This document shows positions 27,103-34,404 of a DNA stretch of 39,904 nucleotides, piece by piece. The stretch covers positions 1 to 39,904 of the forward strand of contig JAFQIK010000007.1 of assembly GCA_017397545.1 (NCBI GenBank), read 5' to 3'. Each line of letters begins with the position of its first letter. Within the stretch, counting starts at the first letter, position 1. Below the pieces are notes generated by a model. That model searched no databases and was not told where the DNA came from. It saw nothing but the letters and a program-made list of their open reading frames with translations. This stretch comes from Clostridia bacterium (GTDB lineage: Bacteria > Bacillota > Clostridia > TANB77 > CAG-508). The translations under genes were made by a program, and so were the position numbers.

Positions 27103-27993
27103 ATTTAAAAAAACAGGTAAAATATATTTTTTTGATCCAGATGGGAAAAATATTGCAAGAGGTAAATTCGTAATAGTAGAAACATCGATGGGAATAGAAT
27201 ATGGGGAAGTAGCAATTGCAAATAGAACTATACCTGATGAAAAATTAGAAAAACCACTTAAAAAAATAATAAGAATTGCAACATATAAAGATAGAAAACA
27301 ACACGAAGAAAACAAGCAAAAAGAAAAAGAAGCTTTAAAAATATGTGAAGAAAAAGTAAAAGAACATAAATTAGACATGATATTAACAGATGTAGAATAT
27401 AAATTTGATAGAAGCAAATTACTTTTCTTTTTTACAGCAGAAGGAAGAATAGATTTTAGAGATTTAGTAAAAGACTTAGCGGCTATATTTAAAACGAGAA
27501 TTGAATTAAGGCAAATAGGTGTAAGAGATGAAGTAAGAAGACTACGGTGGAAATGGAATGTGTGGAAGAGAACTATGTTGTTGCTCATTTTTAGGAAGCT
27601 TTGAAACGGTGTCTATAAAAATGGCAAAAGAACAAAATATTTCACTAAATCCAGCAAAAATATCAGGAAATTGTGGAAGATTAATGTGTTGCTTAAAATA
27701 CGAGCAAGAAGTATACGAAGAAAAACTTTCTAAACTTCCAAAAGTAGGAGCGATTGTAAAAACTGCAGATGGAGAAGGCGAAGTTTGCCGGAGTAGAAAC
27801 ATTAAAAGAAACAGTAAGAGTAAAACTTAAAGATGGAGAGGACACATTCTTTAAAAAATATCAAGCAAGTGATATAAAAATAATAAAAGATGTAGAAACA
27901 GAGCAAGATAATTTGGAAGTAGAAAATCCAGAAGACCTAAAAGAACTTCAAAAATTAGAAAAATTAGATGAATTAGATAAAAAGAACAAATAG
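27080..27993 (+). CDS. ricT: RicT (YaaT), PSP1-domain protein, with two +1 CGG frame changes
   Basis: RicT works with RicA and RicF in a complex that binds iron-sulfur clusters and stimulates RNase Y-dependent mRNA maturation in Bacillus. Skipping C at CGG 27545 and CGG 27789 gives one 303-residue protein (912 coding bases), the normal length. The first site restores RRLGGNGMCGRELCCCSFLGSF, the cysteine signature; SIKMAKEQNISLNPAKISGNCGRLMCCLKYE follows, also classic. The second lies in EVCGVETLKETVRVKL. The ATG overlaps holB and follows GGGAGG. The C-terminus is an acidic, Lys/Glu/Leu-rich tail. Without the frame changes no cysteine cluster would be joined to the PSP1 domain. Confidence 0.93.
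27545..27548 (+). other. CGG frame-change site 9 (CTA-C-GGT)
   Basis: The only site where the restored glycine codon is GGT. Skipping the C restores RLGGNGMCGREL. Confidence 0.94.
27789..27792 (+). other. CGG frame-change site 10 (TGC-C-GGA)
   Basis: Skipping the C gives EVCGVETLKETVRVKL instead of a short out-of-frame tail CRSRNIKRNSKSKT. Confidence 0.9.
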
Positions 27994-28000
27994 CGATTTG

Positions 28001-28077
28001 CGATGTGTGAGGTGTGAAATGTGAGGTGTGATTATTGATATTTAATAGCGCACTTCACACTTCTCACATCCCACCTC
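28001..28077. repeat. Family S palindromic repeat (S4)
   Basis: GATGTGTGAGGTGTGAAATGTGAGG facing GCGCACTTCACACTTCTCACATC, between ricT and the ferredoxin gene. Confidence 0.78.
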
Positions 28078-28122
28078 AATAATAATTAAATAAAGATTTT
28101 TATTTTGAGAGGAGGAGAGAAT

Positions 28123-28293
28123 ATGGCATATAAAATTACAGATAAATGTATATCTTGTGGAGCATGCGCAGCAGAATGTCCTGTAGAATGTATATCACAA
28201 GGAGAAGATAAATACATAATAGATGCAAATTCATGCATAGGTTGTGGTACATGTGCTGGAGTTTGTCCAGTAGAAGCACCAGAAGAAGAATAA
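28123..28293 (+). CDS. 2[4Fe-4S] ferredoxin
   Basis: A 56-residue clostridial-type ferredoxin with two cluster motifs: CISCGACAAECPVEC and CIGCGTCAGVCPVEA. It is a low-potential electron carrier in the cytoplasm, a plausible acceptor for the pyruvate:ferredoxin oxidoreductase encoded downstream. I start at ATG 28123, with GGAGG seven to ten bases before it; an in-frame TTG at 28105 overlaps that ribosome site and is rejected. A bidirectional terminator follows. Confidence 0.97.
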   Translation: MAYKITDKCISCGACAAECPVECISQGEDKYIIDANSCIGCGTCAGVCPVEAPEEE

Positions 28294-28302
28294 ATTTAAA
28301 AG

Positions 28303-28346
28303 AAAAAAAGCGCGGGTCCGATTATGGTCATATCCGCGCTTTTTTC
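28303..28346. terminator. Bidirectional terminator between ferredoxin and the SH3-like gene
   Basis: AAAAAAAGCGCGG and CCGCGCTTTTTTC form a GC-rich stem with A and T runs on both sides, serving both converging genes. Confidence 0.92.
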
Positions 28347-28347
28347 T

Positions 28348-28674
28348 TTAAATCCATTTTATGGAGGTTGTGACCAACCATCCAATGGTACCATCACTAA
28401 GCTGGATTTCAGTCCAATGCTCTGTAGGTTCCCCATCGCCTCCGAAATACTCAAAATAATTACCGGTAAGAGTAACTAAAGAGCCTTCAGTAAGAGAACA
28501 GAGTACTTTTTTGGTTGTAGAATGTCCTTCCCGGACATTCACTTTTTCCCATTCAATGAAGACCTCACGGCCTTCATTTTCCTCTTTAAATTGATCTCCA
28601 GAAGTGGCTGAAACAAGCCAAACAACTGCAATACAGCTAATGATTACAAGGACGATTGATAAGAATTTTTTCAT
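28348..28674 (-). CDS. Secreted or membrane-anchored SH3-like protein
   Basis: I start at the ATG giving MKKFLSIVLVII (AAAGGA upstream) rather than an earlier in-frame codon. The 108-residue product has an N-terminal hydrophobic segment (about 4-22), a signal peptide or anchor, and a bacterial SH3 domain with the family pattern VNVREGHSTTKKVLCSLTEGSLVTLTG and W at the end of the fold. Such domains bind cell-wall peptides. The Arg of VNVRE is encoded by CGG in the zero frame, and here Arg is the conserved residue. Composition is richer in G/C than in neighbours. It has its own promoter and terminator and was probably transferred. Confidence 0.82.
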   Translation of the reverse strand: MKKFLSIVLVIISCIAVVWLVSATSGDQFKEENEGREVFIEWEKVNVREGHSTTKKVLCSLTEGSLVTLTGNYFEYFGGDGEPTEHWTEIQLSDGTIGWLVTTSIKWI

Positions 28675-28721
28675 GGTGTAATTCCTTTCTATTTTCGGCA
28701 AAATGCCTTTTTTACTCTTTT

Positions 28722-28751
28722 ATTATACCACATATAAACAAAAAAATCAAA
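28722..28751 (-). promoter_or_regulatory. Promoter of the SH3-like gene
   Basis: Reverse strand: TTTGAT, an 18-base spacer, then TATAAT (28727-28722). Confidence 0.7.
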
Positions 28752-28779
28752 TTCATAAATTCACCTATGAACATTAACT

Positions 28780-28824
28780 AAAAAACAACGCGACTACTTT
28801 TGAAAAAGTATTCGCGCTGTTTTG
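28780..28824 (-). terminator. Terminator of the small membrane protein gene (reverse strand)
   Basis: AACAGCGCGAATACTTT pairs with AAAGTAGTCGCGTTGTT on the reverse strand, followed by a T run. Confidence 0.85.
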
Positions 28825-28837
28825 CATGAAGACATTC

Positions 28838-29068
28838 TTATTTTCTATGTTCAAAAAATAAGAATGCTCCTAACAGGGCAAAGCCAATTGCCGGAACAAG
28901 TCCACGCTGGCTTATGAACTCCAAAACGGGATTGGCAAAGTCTCTAGGAATTCCTATAAAGCAAATCACATAGAGAACAATTGCAAGAACCCAGAGGATA
29001 ATCGCCCCTATCAAACATCCCTTTTTAACAGAGGGACGGGAGGCAGGGTCTTTGGATGCCTTTTCCAT
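28838..29068 (-). CDS. Small two-helix membrane protein of unknown function
   Basis: I start at the ATG 29068 with AAAGGAGG seven bases upstream; a TTG six codons earlier overlaps that site. The 76-residue product has two hydrophobic segments (CLIGAIILWVLAIVLYVICF and LVPAIGFALLGAFLFF) separated by a short loop, and ends in a basic tail HRK. I recognise no family. Like its neighbour it is monocistronic and on the reverse strand, with composition unlike the flanking forward genes. Confidence 0.75.
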   Translation of the reverse strand: MEKASKDPASRPSVKKGCLIGAIILWVLAIVLYVICFIGIPRDFANPVLEFISQRGLVPAIGFALLGAFLFFEHRK

Positions 29069-29101
29069 GAAGCAACCTCCTTTCAAGTTTTTTACATTTT
29101 A

Positions 29102-29130
29102 ATTATACCATACAATTACAAAAAACTCAA
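29102..29130 (-). promoter_or_regulatory. Promoter of the small membrane protein gene
   Basis: Reverse strand: TTGAGT, a 17-base spacer, then TATAAT (29107-29102). Confidence 0.75.
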
Positions 29131-29145
29131 ATTTGCAGTTTTACC

Positions 29146-29174
29146 TTGACTTTTGAGGCTTTTGGAAATATACT
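29146..29174 (+). promoter_or_regulatory. Promoter of the por operon
   Basis: TTGACT, a 17-base spacer, then TATACT, about 30 bases before the porC start. It diverges from the reverse promoter 16 bases away. Confidence 0.8.
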
Positions 29175-29209
29175 TTATATGTATAAATCTAGTAAAATAG
29201 GAGGATTTC

Positions 29210-29791
29210 ATGATGGATAACTTAATTGAAATTAGGTGGCACGGCCGTGGTGGTCAAGGTGCAAAAACAGCATCGCTTCTTTTAGCAGATGCGGCATTTA
29301 ATACTGGAAAGTATATACAAGGATTTCCAGAATATGGACCAGAAAGAATGGGAGCACCAATTACAGCATATAACAGAATTAGTAATAAACCAATAACAAT
29401 ACATAGTAATATATATGAGCCAAATTATGTAGTAGTAGTAGATGATACATTATTAGAATCTGTTGATGTAACAGCAGGATTAAAAAAAGAAGGAGCAATT
29501 GTTATTAATACTACAAAACAAGCAGAAGAAATAAAAAAACATTTAAAAGGGTACAAAGGAGAAATTTATAAAATTGATGCAAGAAAAATATCAGAACAAA
29601 CTTTAGGGAAATATTTTCCAAACACACCAATGCTTGCAGCAATAGTAAAGGTAAGCAAAGTAATGACAGATGAAGAATTATTAAATGATATGAAAGGTTC
29701 TTTTAAACACAAATTTGCTAAAAAACCAGAAGTTATAGAGGGAAATATGAAGGCACTTGAGATTGCTTTGAATTCTGTAGAAAAAATATAA
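29210..29791 (+). CDS. porC: Pyruvate:ferredoxin oxidoreductase, gamma subunit
   Basis: First gene of a four-gene set for oxidative decarboxylation of pyruvate (or a related 2-oxoacid) to acetyl-CoA with reduction of ferredoxin. 193 residues. The N-terminus IRWHGRGGQGAKTASLLLADA is the family signature, followed by GFPEYGPERMGAPITAYNRIS. AGGAGG precedes two adjacent ATGs (29210 and 29213); either could serve. An S repeat separates it from porD. Substrate choice among pyruvate and other oxoacids cannot be fixed by sequence reading alone. Confidence 0.95.
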   Translation: MMDNLIEIRWHGRGGQGAKTASLLLADAAFNTGKYIQGFPEYGPERMGAPITAYNRISNKPITIHSNIYEPNYVVVVDDTLLESVDVTAGLKKEGAIVINTTKQAEEIKKHLKGYKGEIYKIDARKISEQTLGKYFPNTPMLAAIVKVSKVMTDEELLNDMKGSFKHKFAKKPEVIEGNMKALEIALNSVEKI

Positions 29792-29803
29792 AAAAGTTAA
29801 AAA

Positions 29804-29880
29804 GAAGTGTGAAGTGAGAGGTGCGAAGTGTGATTTTTTATAAATGTTACACACCTCACACTGCCCACATCGCACTTCGA
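29804..29880. repeat. Family S palindromic repeat (S5)
   Basis: GAAGTGTGAAGTGAGAGGTGCG facing TTACACACCTCACACTGCCCAC...CACTTC, between porC and porD. Confidence 0.8.
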
Positions 29881-29905
29881 AATGTAAATGAAAGGATGTG
29901 TTTGA

Positions 29906-30187
29906 ATGAATATAAATACAACAACACCAATGGATAAACTAACTCCAGGTGGAGATATATATACAGCAGGTAATGCAAGAGAATTTAAAACAGGAGATTG
30001 GAGAAGTACAAAACCTGTTTATTTATCAGAAAAATGCAAACAATGTGGACTATGTTTTCCAGTATGTCCAGATGATGCAATACCAGTAAACAAAGACCAA
30101 AAAAGAGAAGATTTTAATTACGATTATTGTAAGGGATGCGGAGTTTGTGCTAAGGTGTGTCCGTTTGGGGCTATATCTATGGAATAA
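29906..30187 (+). CDS. porD: Pyruvate:ferredoxin oxidoreductase, delta (ferredoxin) subunit
   Basis: 93 residues with two [4Fe-4S] motifs, CKQCGLCFPVCPDDA and CKGCGVCAKVCPFGA, preceded by the typical TGDWRSTKPVYLSEKC. It carries electrons from the catalytic subunits to free ferredoxin. AAAGGATG lies before the ATG. It is separated from both neighbours by S repeats, so the operon mRNA would carry a large hairpin on each side of it. Confidence 0.95.
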   Translation: MNINTTTPMDKLTPGGDIYTAGNAREFKTGDWRSTKPVYLSEKCKQCGLCFPVCPDDAIPVNKDQKREDFNYDYCKGCGVCAKVCPFGAISME

Positions 30188-30189
30188 TT

Positions 30190-30278
30190 GAAGTGAGATG
30201 TGGGAAGTGTGCTTTTAGGGTAATGCCTTCGAAGAACTTTTTACAAAATTATCACACCTCACACTTCACACCTCACAC
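30190..30278. repeat. Family S palindromic repeat (S6)
   Basis: GAAGTGAGATGTGGGAAGTGTG facing CACACCTCACACTTCACACC around a loop with CCTTCGAAGAAC, between porD and porA. Confidence 0.8.
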
Positions 30279-30326
30279 AGCATAAGATAGAAATTTATAG
30301 ATTAAGATTATAAGGGAGGAAATAAA

Positions 30327-31508
30327 ATGTCAATTAGAGAACGTTTAAGTGGTAATGAAGCTGCAGCTATTGCAATGAAACAAATAAATCCAGATGTAGT
30401 AGCAGCATTCCCAATTACACCATCAACAGAAATACCACAATATTTTTCAACATTTGTAAGTAATGGAGATGTAAATACAGAATTTGTTGCAGTAGAAAGT
30501 GAACATAGTGCAATGGCAGCTTGTATAGGAGCTGAGGCTGCAGGTTCAAGAGCTATGACAGCAACATCTGCAAATGGATTATCATTAATGTGGGAAATGA
30601 TATATATTGCATCTAGCTTAAGACTTCCAATAGTAATGTCTTTAGTTAATAGGGCAGTATCTGGACCACTAAATATACACAACGATCATTCAGATGCAAT
30701 GGGAGTAAGAGACGCTGGATGGATAATGCTATTTTCAGAAAATAATCAAGAAGCATATGATAATTTAATAATGGCTCATAAAATAGCAGAAAATAAAAAT
30801 GTAAAATTACCATTAATGGTATGTCAAGATGGATTTATAACATCACATTCTATAGAAAATATAGAATTAATAGAAGATGATAAAGTAAAAGTATTTGTAG
30901 GAGAATATAACCCAGAAGAGTATTTATTAAATAAAGAAAATCCAATAGCAGTAGGACCTTTAGACTTACAAGCATATTTATTTGAGCATAAAGCTATGCA
31001 AGCAGATGCAATGAGAAATGCAAAAAATGTAATTCTAGAAGTTTCAAAAGAATTTGAAAAAATGACAGGAAGAAAATATTCTTTCTTTGAAGAATACAAA
31101 CTAGAAGATGCAGAAATTGCAATAGTATGTATGAATTCTACAGCAGGAACAACAAAATATGTAGTGGATTGTTTAAGAGAAAAAGGTATAAAAGCAGGAC
31201 TTTTGAAATTAAGAGTATTTAGACCATTCCCAGCAGACGAAATTGCAAAGGCTTTAGAGAATTTAAAAGCAGTTGCTGTTTTAGATAAAGCAGATTCATT
31301 AAATGCAGCAGGAGGAGCGTTATTTGAAGATATAACATCTGCAATGTACGTAAATAAAAAACAAGTTCCAATGGTAAATTATATTTATGGAATAGGTGGA
31401 AGAGATACAAAATCAGATGACATAGAATCTGTATATAATGATTTAGAAGAAATTGCAAAAACAGGAGAAATAGACAATCCATACCGTTATCTAGGTTTAA
31501 GGAAATAG
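30327..31508 (+). CDS. porA: Pyruvate:ferredoxin oxidoreductase, alpha subunit
   Basis: 393 residues; the ATG follows GGGAGG. The N-terminal domain shows LSGNEAAAIAMKQINPDVVAAFPITPSTEI, then VAVESEHSAMAACIGAEAAG, SLVNRAVSGPLNIHNDHSD and the C-terminal Rossmann-like domain VLDKADSLNAAGGALFEDI. It contributes the pyrimidine side of the thiamine diphosphate site together with PorB. Length and order C-D-A-B are typical of the four-subunit enzymes in archaea and anaerobic bacteria. An R repeat double unit lies between it and porB. Confidence 0.97.
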   Translation: MSIRERLSGNEAAAIAMKQINPDVVAAFPITPSTEIPQYFSTFVSNGDVNTEFVAVESEHSAMAACIGAEAAGSRAMTATSANGLSLMWEMIYIASSLRLPIVMSLVNRAVSGPLNIHNDHSDAMGVRDAGWIMLFSENNQEAYDNLIMAHKIAENKNVKLPLMVCQDGFITSHSIENIELIEDDKVKVFVGEYNPEEYLLNKENPIAVGPLDLQAYLFEHKAMQADAMRNAKNVILEVSKEFEKMTGRKYSFFEEYKLEDAEIAIVCMNSTAGTTKYVVDCLREKGIKAGLLKLRVFRPFPADEIAKALENLKAVAVLDKADSLNAAGGALFEDITSAMYVNKKQVPMVNYIYGIGGRDTKSDDIESVYNDLEEIAKTGEIDNPYRYLGLRK

Positions 31509-31509
31509 A

Positions 31510-31569
31510 TGTAGGGGCGAACTTGTTCGCCCGCGCTTCGAAGAACGGGCGATTAAAATCGCCCCTACA
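31510..31569. repeat. Family R palindromic repeat, double unit (R20)
   Basis: TGTAGGGGCGAACTTGTTCGCCCGC, then GCTTCGAAGAA, then CGGGCGATTAAAATCGCCCC TACA. Outer ends and both inner stems are complementary. The flank ACATTTGCA mirrors the TGCAAATGTT seen left of other copies, so the full inverted terminus is longer than the GTAGGGG core. Confidence 0.88.
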
Positions 31570-31635
31570 ACATTTGCAATAAATACACAAACAACAATTT
31601 ATTTAAATAAATAATTATAGGAGGTAGAATACAAA

Positions 31636-32592
31636 ATGGCATATAATTTAAAACAAGTAGTTGCAGAAAAACCATCAAGGTTTACTGCAGGACATAGAAT
31701 GTGTGCAGGGTGTGGAGTACCACCAGTAGCAAGAATGATACTTCGTGCACTAAAACCAGAAGACCATGCTGTTATAAGTGTAGCAACAGGATGTATGGAG
31801 GTTTCGACATTTATATATCCATATACAGCATGGACAGATTCATTTGTTCATACAGCATTTGAATGTGCTGCAGCAAATGCTTCTGGAGCTGAAGCAGCAT
31901 ATAAAGCGCTAAAAAGAAAAGGGAAAATTCCAGAAGACCAAACAACTAAATTTATAGCATTTGGAGGAGATGGAGGAACATACGATATAGGACTTCAAAG
32001 TTTATCAGGAGCAATGGAGAGAGGGCATGACATGGTTTATGTATGCTATGATAATGGTGCATATATGAATACAGGAATTCAGCGTTCATCAGCAACTCCA
32101 AAATTTTCTGATACAACAACATCACCAGCGGGAGAAGTTATTCCTGGAAAAATGCAAAGTAGAAAAGATTTAACGAATATTATGGCAAATCACCACATTC
32201 CATATGTTGCACAAACTGCGGCAGTAAATAACTTTAAAGATCTATATGAAAAATCAGAAAAAGCAATATATACAGAAGGACCAGCATTTTTAAATGTACT
32301 TGCACCATGTCCAAGAGGATGGGGATACAATACAGAAGATTTAATGCAAATAAATAAACTTGCTGTAGAGACATGTTATTGGCCATTATACGAAGTTGTA
32401 GATGGAAGGTATATAGTAAATTATAAACCAAAAAATAAACTTCCAATAGAAGAATTTTTAAAACCACAAAAGAGATTTAAACATATGTTTAAACCAGGAA
32501 ACAAATGGATGATAGAAGAATTCCAAAAAGAAGTAGATAAAAGATGGGAAGAATTACTTAATTTAGAAGAAATAACAAATAGAGAAGAGTGA
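31636..32592 (+). CDS. porB: Pyruvate:ferredoxin oxidoreductase, beta subunit
   Basis: 318 residues; ATAGGAGGT precedes the ATG. Binds thiamine diphosphate and a [4Fe-4S] cluster. Visible: HRMCAGCGVPP near the N-terminus, VATGCMEV, the diphosphate/Mg motif FGGDGGTYDIGLQSLSG with YDNGAYMNTGIQRSSATP, and LAPCPRGWG near the C-terminus, all matching PorB. The next gene starts four bases after the stop, indicating cotranscription with the flavoprotein. Confidence 0.97.
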   Translation: MAYNLKQVVAEKPSRFTAGHRMCAGCGVPPVARMILRALKPEDHAVISVATGCMEVSTFIYPYTAWTDSFVHTAFECAAANASGAEAAYKALKRKGKIPEDQTTKFIAFGGDGGTYDIGLQSLSGAMERGHDMVYVCYDNGAYMNTGIQRSSATPKFSDTTTSPAGEVIPGKMQSRKDLTNIMANHHIPYVAQTAAVNNFKDLYEKSEKAIYTEGPAFLNVLAPCPRGWGYNTEDLMQINKLAVETCYWPLYEVVDGRYIVNYKPKNKLPIEEFLKPQKRFKHMFKPGNKWMIEEFQKEVDKRWEELLNLEEITNREE

Positions 32593-32596
32593 TTTT

Positions 32597-34045
32597 ATGC
32601 AAGAAAAATATGATGTAATAGTTGTAGGAATGGGACCAAGTTCTATATTTTGTGCTTATGAATTAATTAAACTTAAAAAATTTAAAAAAGTATTACTTAT
32701 AGACCAAGGAAAAAGAGTAGAAGATAGGTGCTGTCCAATAGAAAAAACTAAAAAATGTATTCATTGTAAGCCAATGTGTAATATAACAAATGGATTTTCA
32801 GGAGCAGGAGCTTTTTCTGATGGAAAATTATCTTTATATAATCCAAATGATGATGATATTCATGTTGGAGGAAATCTGCACAAATATATAGGTGTTCCAA
32901 AAACAAAAGAATTAATAGATTATACAGATAAAATATATTTAGAATTTGGAGCAGACAAAAAACTAGAAGGAACAGAATACCAAGAAGAAATTGCAAAAAT
33001 TTCTAAAAGAGCAGAAAAAGATGGTGTAAAATTAATAAATATTCCAATTAGACATTTAGGAACAGAAAAAAGCCATGAAGTATATGGAAGATTAGAAAAG
33101 TATATTGAAGATAATGGAATAGAAATGATGTTTGAAACATCTGTAACAGATTTAATAACAGAAAATGGAGAAATAAAAGGTGTAAAAACAATCCCATCTA
33201 AATATATGGATGAGAATGTAGGGTCAGGCCTTGTGTCTGCACATGAGCAATCAATTTATTCAGATAAAGTAGTTTTAGCAGTTGGAAGAAAAGGCGCAAA
33301 TTGGCTAGTAGATATGTGTAATAAACACAAAATAAAAACGGATACTGGAATTGTAGATATTGGTGTAAGATATGAACTTCCAGATGAAGTTATGAAAGAT
33401 GTTAATAAATATATGTATGAAGCAAAATTTACAGGAAGGGTAGGACCATTTAGAGACAAGGTAAGAACATTTTGCCAAAATCCAAGTGGATTTGTTTCTG
33501 CAGAAGTATATGATAATAATTTAACATTAGTTAATGGACATTCTTATAAAGAAAGAAAAAGTACAAATACAAATCTTGCATTACTTGTATCACATCATTT
33601 TACACATCCATTTGATAAACCAATAGGATATGGACGTAATGTTGCACAAAACTTAAATGATTTAGGTGCAGGAAATATTGTAGTACAAAGATTAGGAGAT
33701 ATATATAGAGGAAAAAGAACTTGGGATTACGAGTTAGAAAAAAATTCTGTAGTACCAACATTAAAATCAGCAGTGGCAGGAGATATTACATTTGCATTAG
33801 GATATAGAACAATGGTAGCATTATTAGAATTTATTAGAGCAATAGATAAAGTTATAGAGGGATTTGGGCATCCAGACAATCTTTTATATGCACCAGAAAT
33901 AAAATTTTATAGCAACAAAGTAATAATAAATGAACAATTTGAAACAAATATAAAGGGATTATATTCAATAGGAGATGGAGGAGGAATGACAAGAGGACTA
34001 ATGATGGCATCTTGTTCAGGAATCCAAATGGCAAGAAACTTATAA
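32597..34045 (+). CDS. FAD-dependent oxidoreductase, COG2509-like
   Basis: 482 residues with an N-terminal dinucleotide-binding fold (DVIVVGMGPSSIFCAYELIK), a Cys group CCPIEKTKKCIHCKPMC (about 46-62), and FSGAGAFSDGKLSLY. The C-terminal FAD contact is GLYSIGDGGGMTRGLMMASCSG. This matches the uncharacterised FAD dehydrogenases of COG2509. The position four bases after porB suggests an electron-transfer role linked to pyruvate oxidation, which is inference. A decayed R repeat at 33217-33243 is translated as NVGSGLVSAHE in a loop. No zero-frame CGG. Confidence 0.88.
   Translation: MQEKYDVIVVGMGPSSIFCAYELIKLKKFKKVLLIDQGKRVEDRCCPIEKTKKCIHCKPMCNITNGFSGAGAFSDGKLSLYNPNDDDIHVGGNLHKYIGVPKTKELIDYTDKIYLEFGADKKLEGTEYQEEIAKISKRAEKDGVKLINIPIRHLGTEKSHEVYGRLEKYIEDNGIEMMFETSVTDLITENGEIKGVKTIPSKYMDENVGSGLVSAHEQSIYSDKVVLAVGRKGANWLVDMCNKHKIKTDTGIVDIGVRYELPDEVMKDVNKYMYEAKFTGRVGPFRDKVRTFCQNPSGFVSAEVYDNNLTLVNGHSYKERKSTNTNLALLVSHHFTHPFDKPIGYGRNVAQNLNDLGAGNIVVQRLGDIYRGKRTWDYELEKNSVVPTLKSAVAGDITFALGYRTMVALLEFIRAIDKVIEGFGHPDNLLYAPEIKFYSNKVIINEQFETNIKGLYSIGDGGGMTRGLMMASCSGIQMARNL
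33217..33243. repeat. Decayed family R repeat inside the flavoprotein gene (R21)
   Basis: TGTAGGGTCAGGCCTTGTGTCTGCACA resembles R3 and R6 (CAGGTCTTGTGCCTG core) with several substitutions. It is in frame and the right arm no longer pairs fully. Confidence 0.6.
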
Positions 34046-34063
34046 AAAAATAAATCATAATCA

Positions 34064-34092
34064 TTGACAAATATTGTAAATGTATATATAAT
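34064..34092 (+). promoter_or_regulatory. Consensus promoter without an obvious gene
   Basis: TTGACA, a 17-base spacer, then TATAAT, both perfect. Transcription would start near 34099 and meet a terminator near 34178. Confidence 0.75.
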
Positions 34093-34098
34093 ATATAT

Positions 34099-34180
34099 GA
34101 GAATTAATTTTATGTATTTTTCATTTGTAATATGTACAAAAAAACAGGCACTAGATCCGATCCTAGTGCCTGTTTGCTTT
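34099..34180 (+). ncRNA. Candidate short RNA, about 80 bases
   Basis: The stretch runs from the consensus promoter to the shared hairpin terminator. It contains a 34-codon open frame (MRINFMYFSFVICTKK...) but no ribosome site. It converges on, and at its 3' end overlaps, the transcript of the tiny peptide gene on the other strand. Confidence 0.4.
34137..34180. terminator. Bidirectional terminator
   Basis: AAACAGGCACTAG and CTAGTGCCTGTTT make a 13-bp stem around ATCCGATC, with an A run on the left and T-rich DNA on the right. Confidence 0.88.
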
Positions 34181-34247
34181 AATCATCAAATTCATTCATA
34201 AGAAGGAATATTAATAATAAAGCGAGTAATTTAATGTACTTCTTCAT
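34179..34247 (-). CDS. Tiny hydrophobic peptide, 22 residues
   Basis: The frame encodes MKKYIKLLALLL IFLLMNEFDD (22 residues): a basic start, a hydrophobic helix and an acidic end. AAAGGAGG lies 13 bases upstream of the ATG, a full promoter lies further upstream, and a terminator follows directly, so all parts of a gene are present despite its size. It resembles small membrane toxins of type I systems or a short signal-like peptide; I know of no specific match. Confidence 0.6.
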   Translation of the reverse strand: MKKYIKLLALLLIFLLMNEFDD

Positions 34248-34293
34248 TTGTATATATGTACCTCCTTTCTACCTTTTGGCGAAAGGCAAATTT

Positions 34294-34322
34294 ATTATAG
34301 CATTTCAAATGTTAAATGTAAA
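34294..34322 (-). promoter_or_regulatory. Promoter of the tiny peptide gene
   Basis: Reverse strand: TTTACA (34322-34317), a 17-base spacer, then TATAAT (34299-34294). Confidence 0.78.
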
Positions 34323-34348
34323 TAATTTCCAGGATAAATTAACAGCAT

Positions 34349-34377
34349 TTGTCAAATAAATATTTTTATGATATATT
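34349..34377 (+). promoter_or_regulatory. Possible promoter of cca
   Basis: TTGTCA, a 17-base spacer, then TATATT. With the peptide gene and candidate RNA this explains the 359-base gap between the flavoprotein gene and cca. Confidence 0.6.
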
Positions 34378-34404
34378 TTTGTAAAATAAAATAAAGGAAA
34401 ATAT

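Noticed and set aside
34099..34203. 34-residue forward open frame MRINFMYFSF...
   Set aside because: No ribosome-binding site, and it runs through the shared terminator hairpin; a non-coding RNA fits better.
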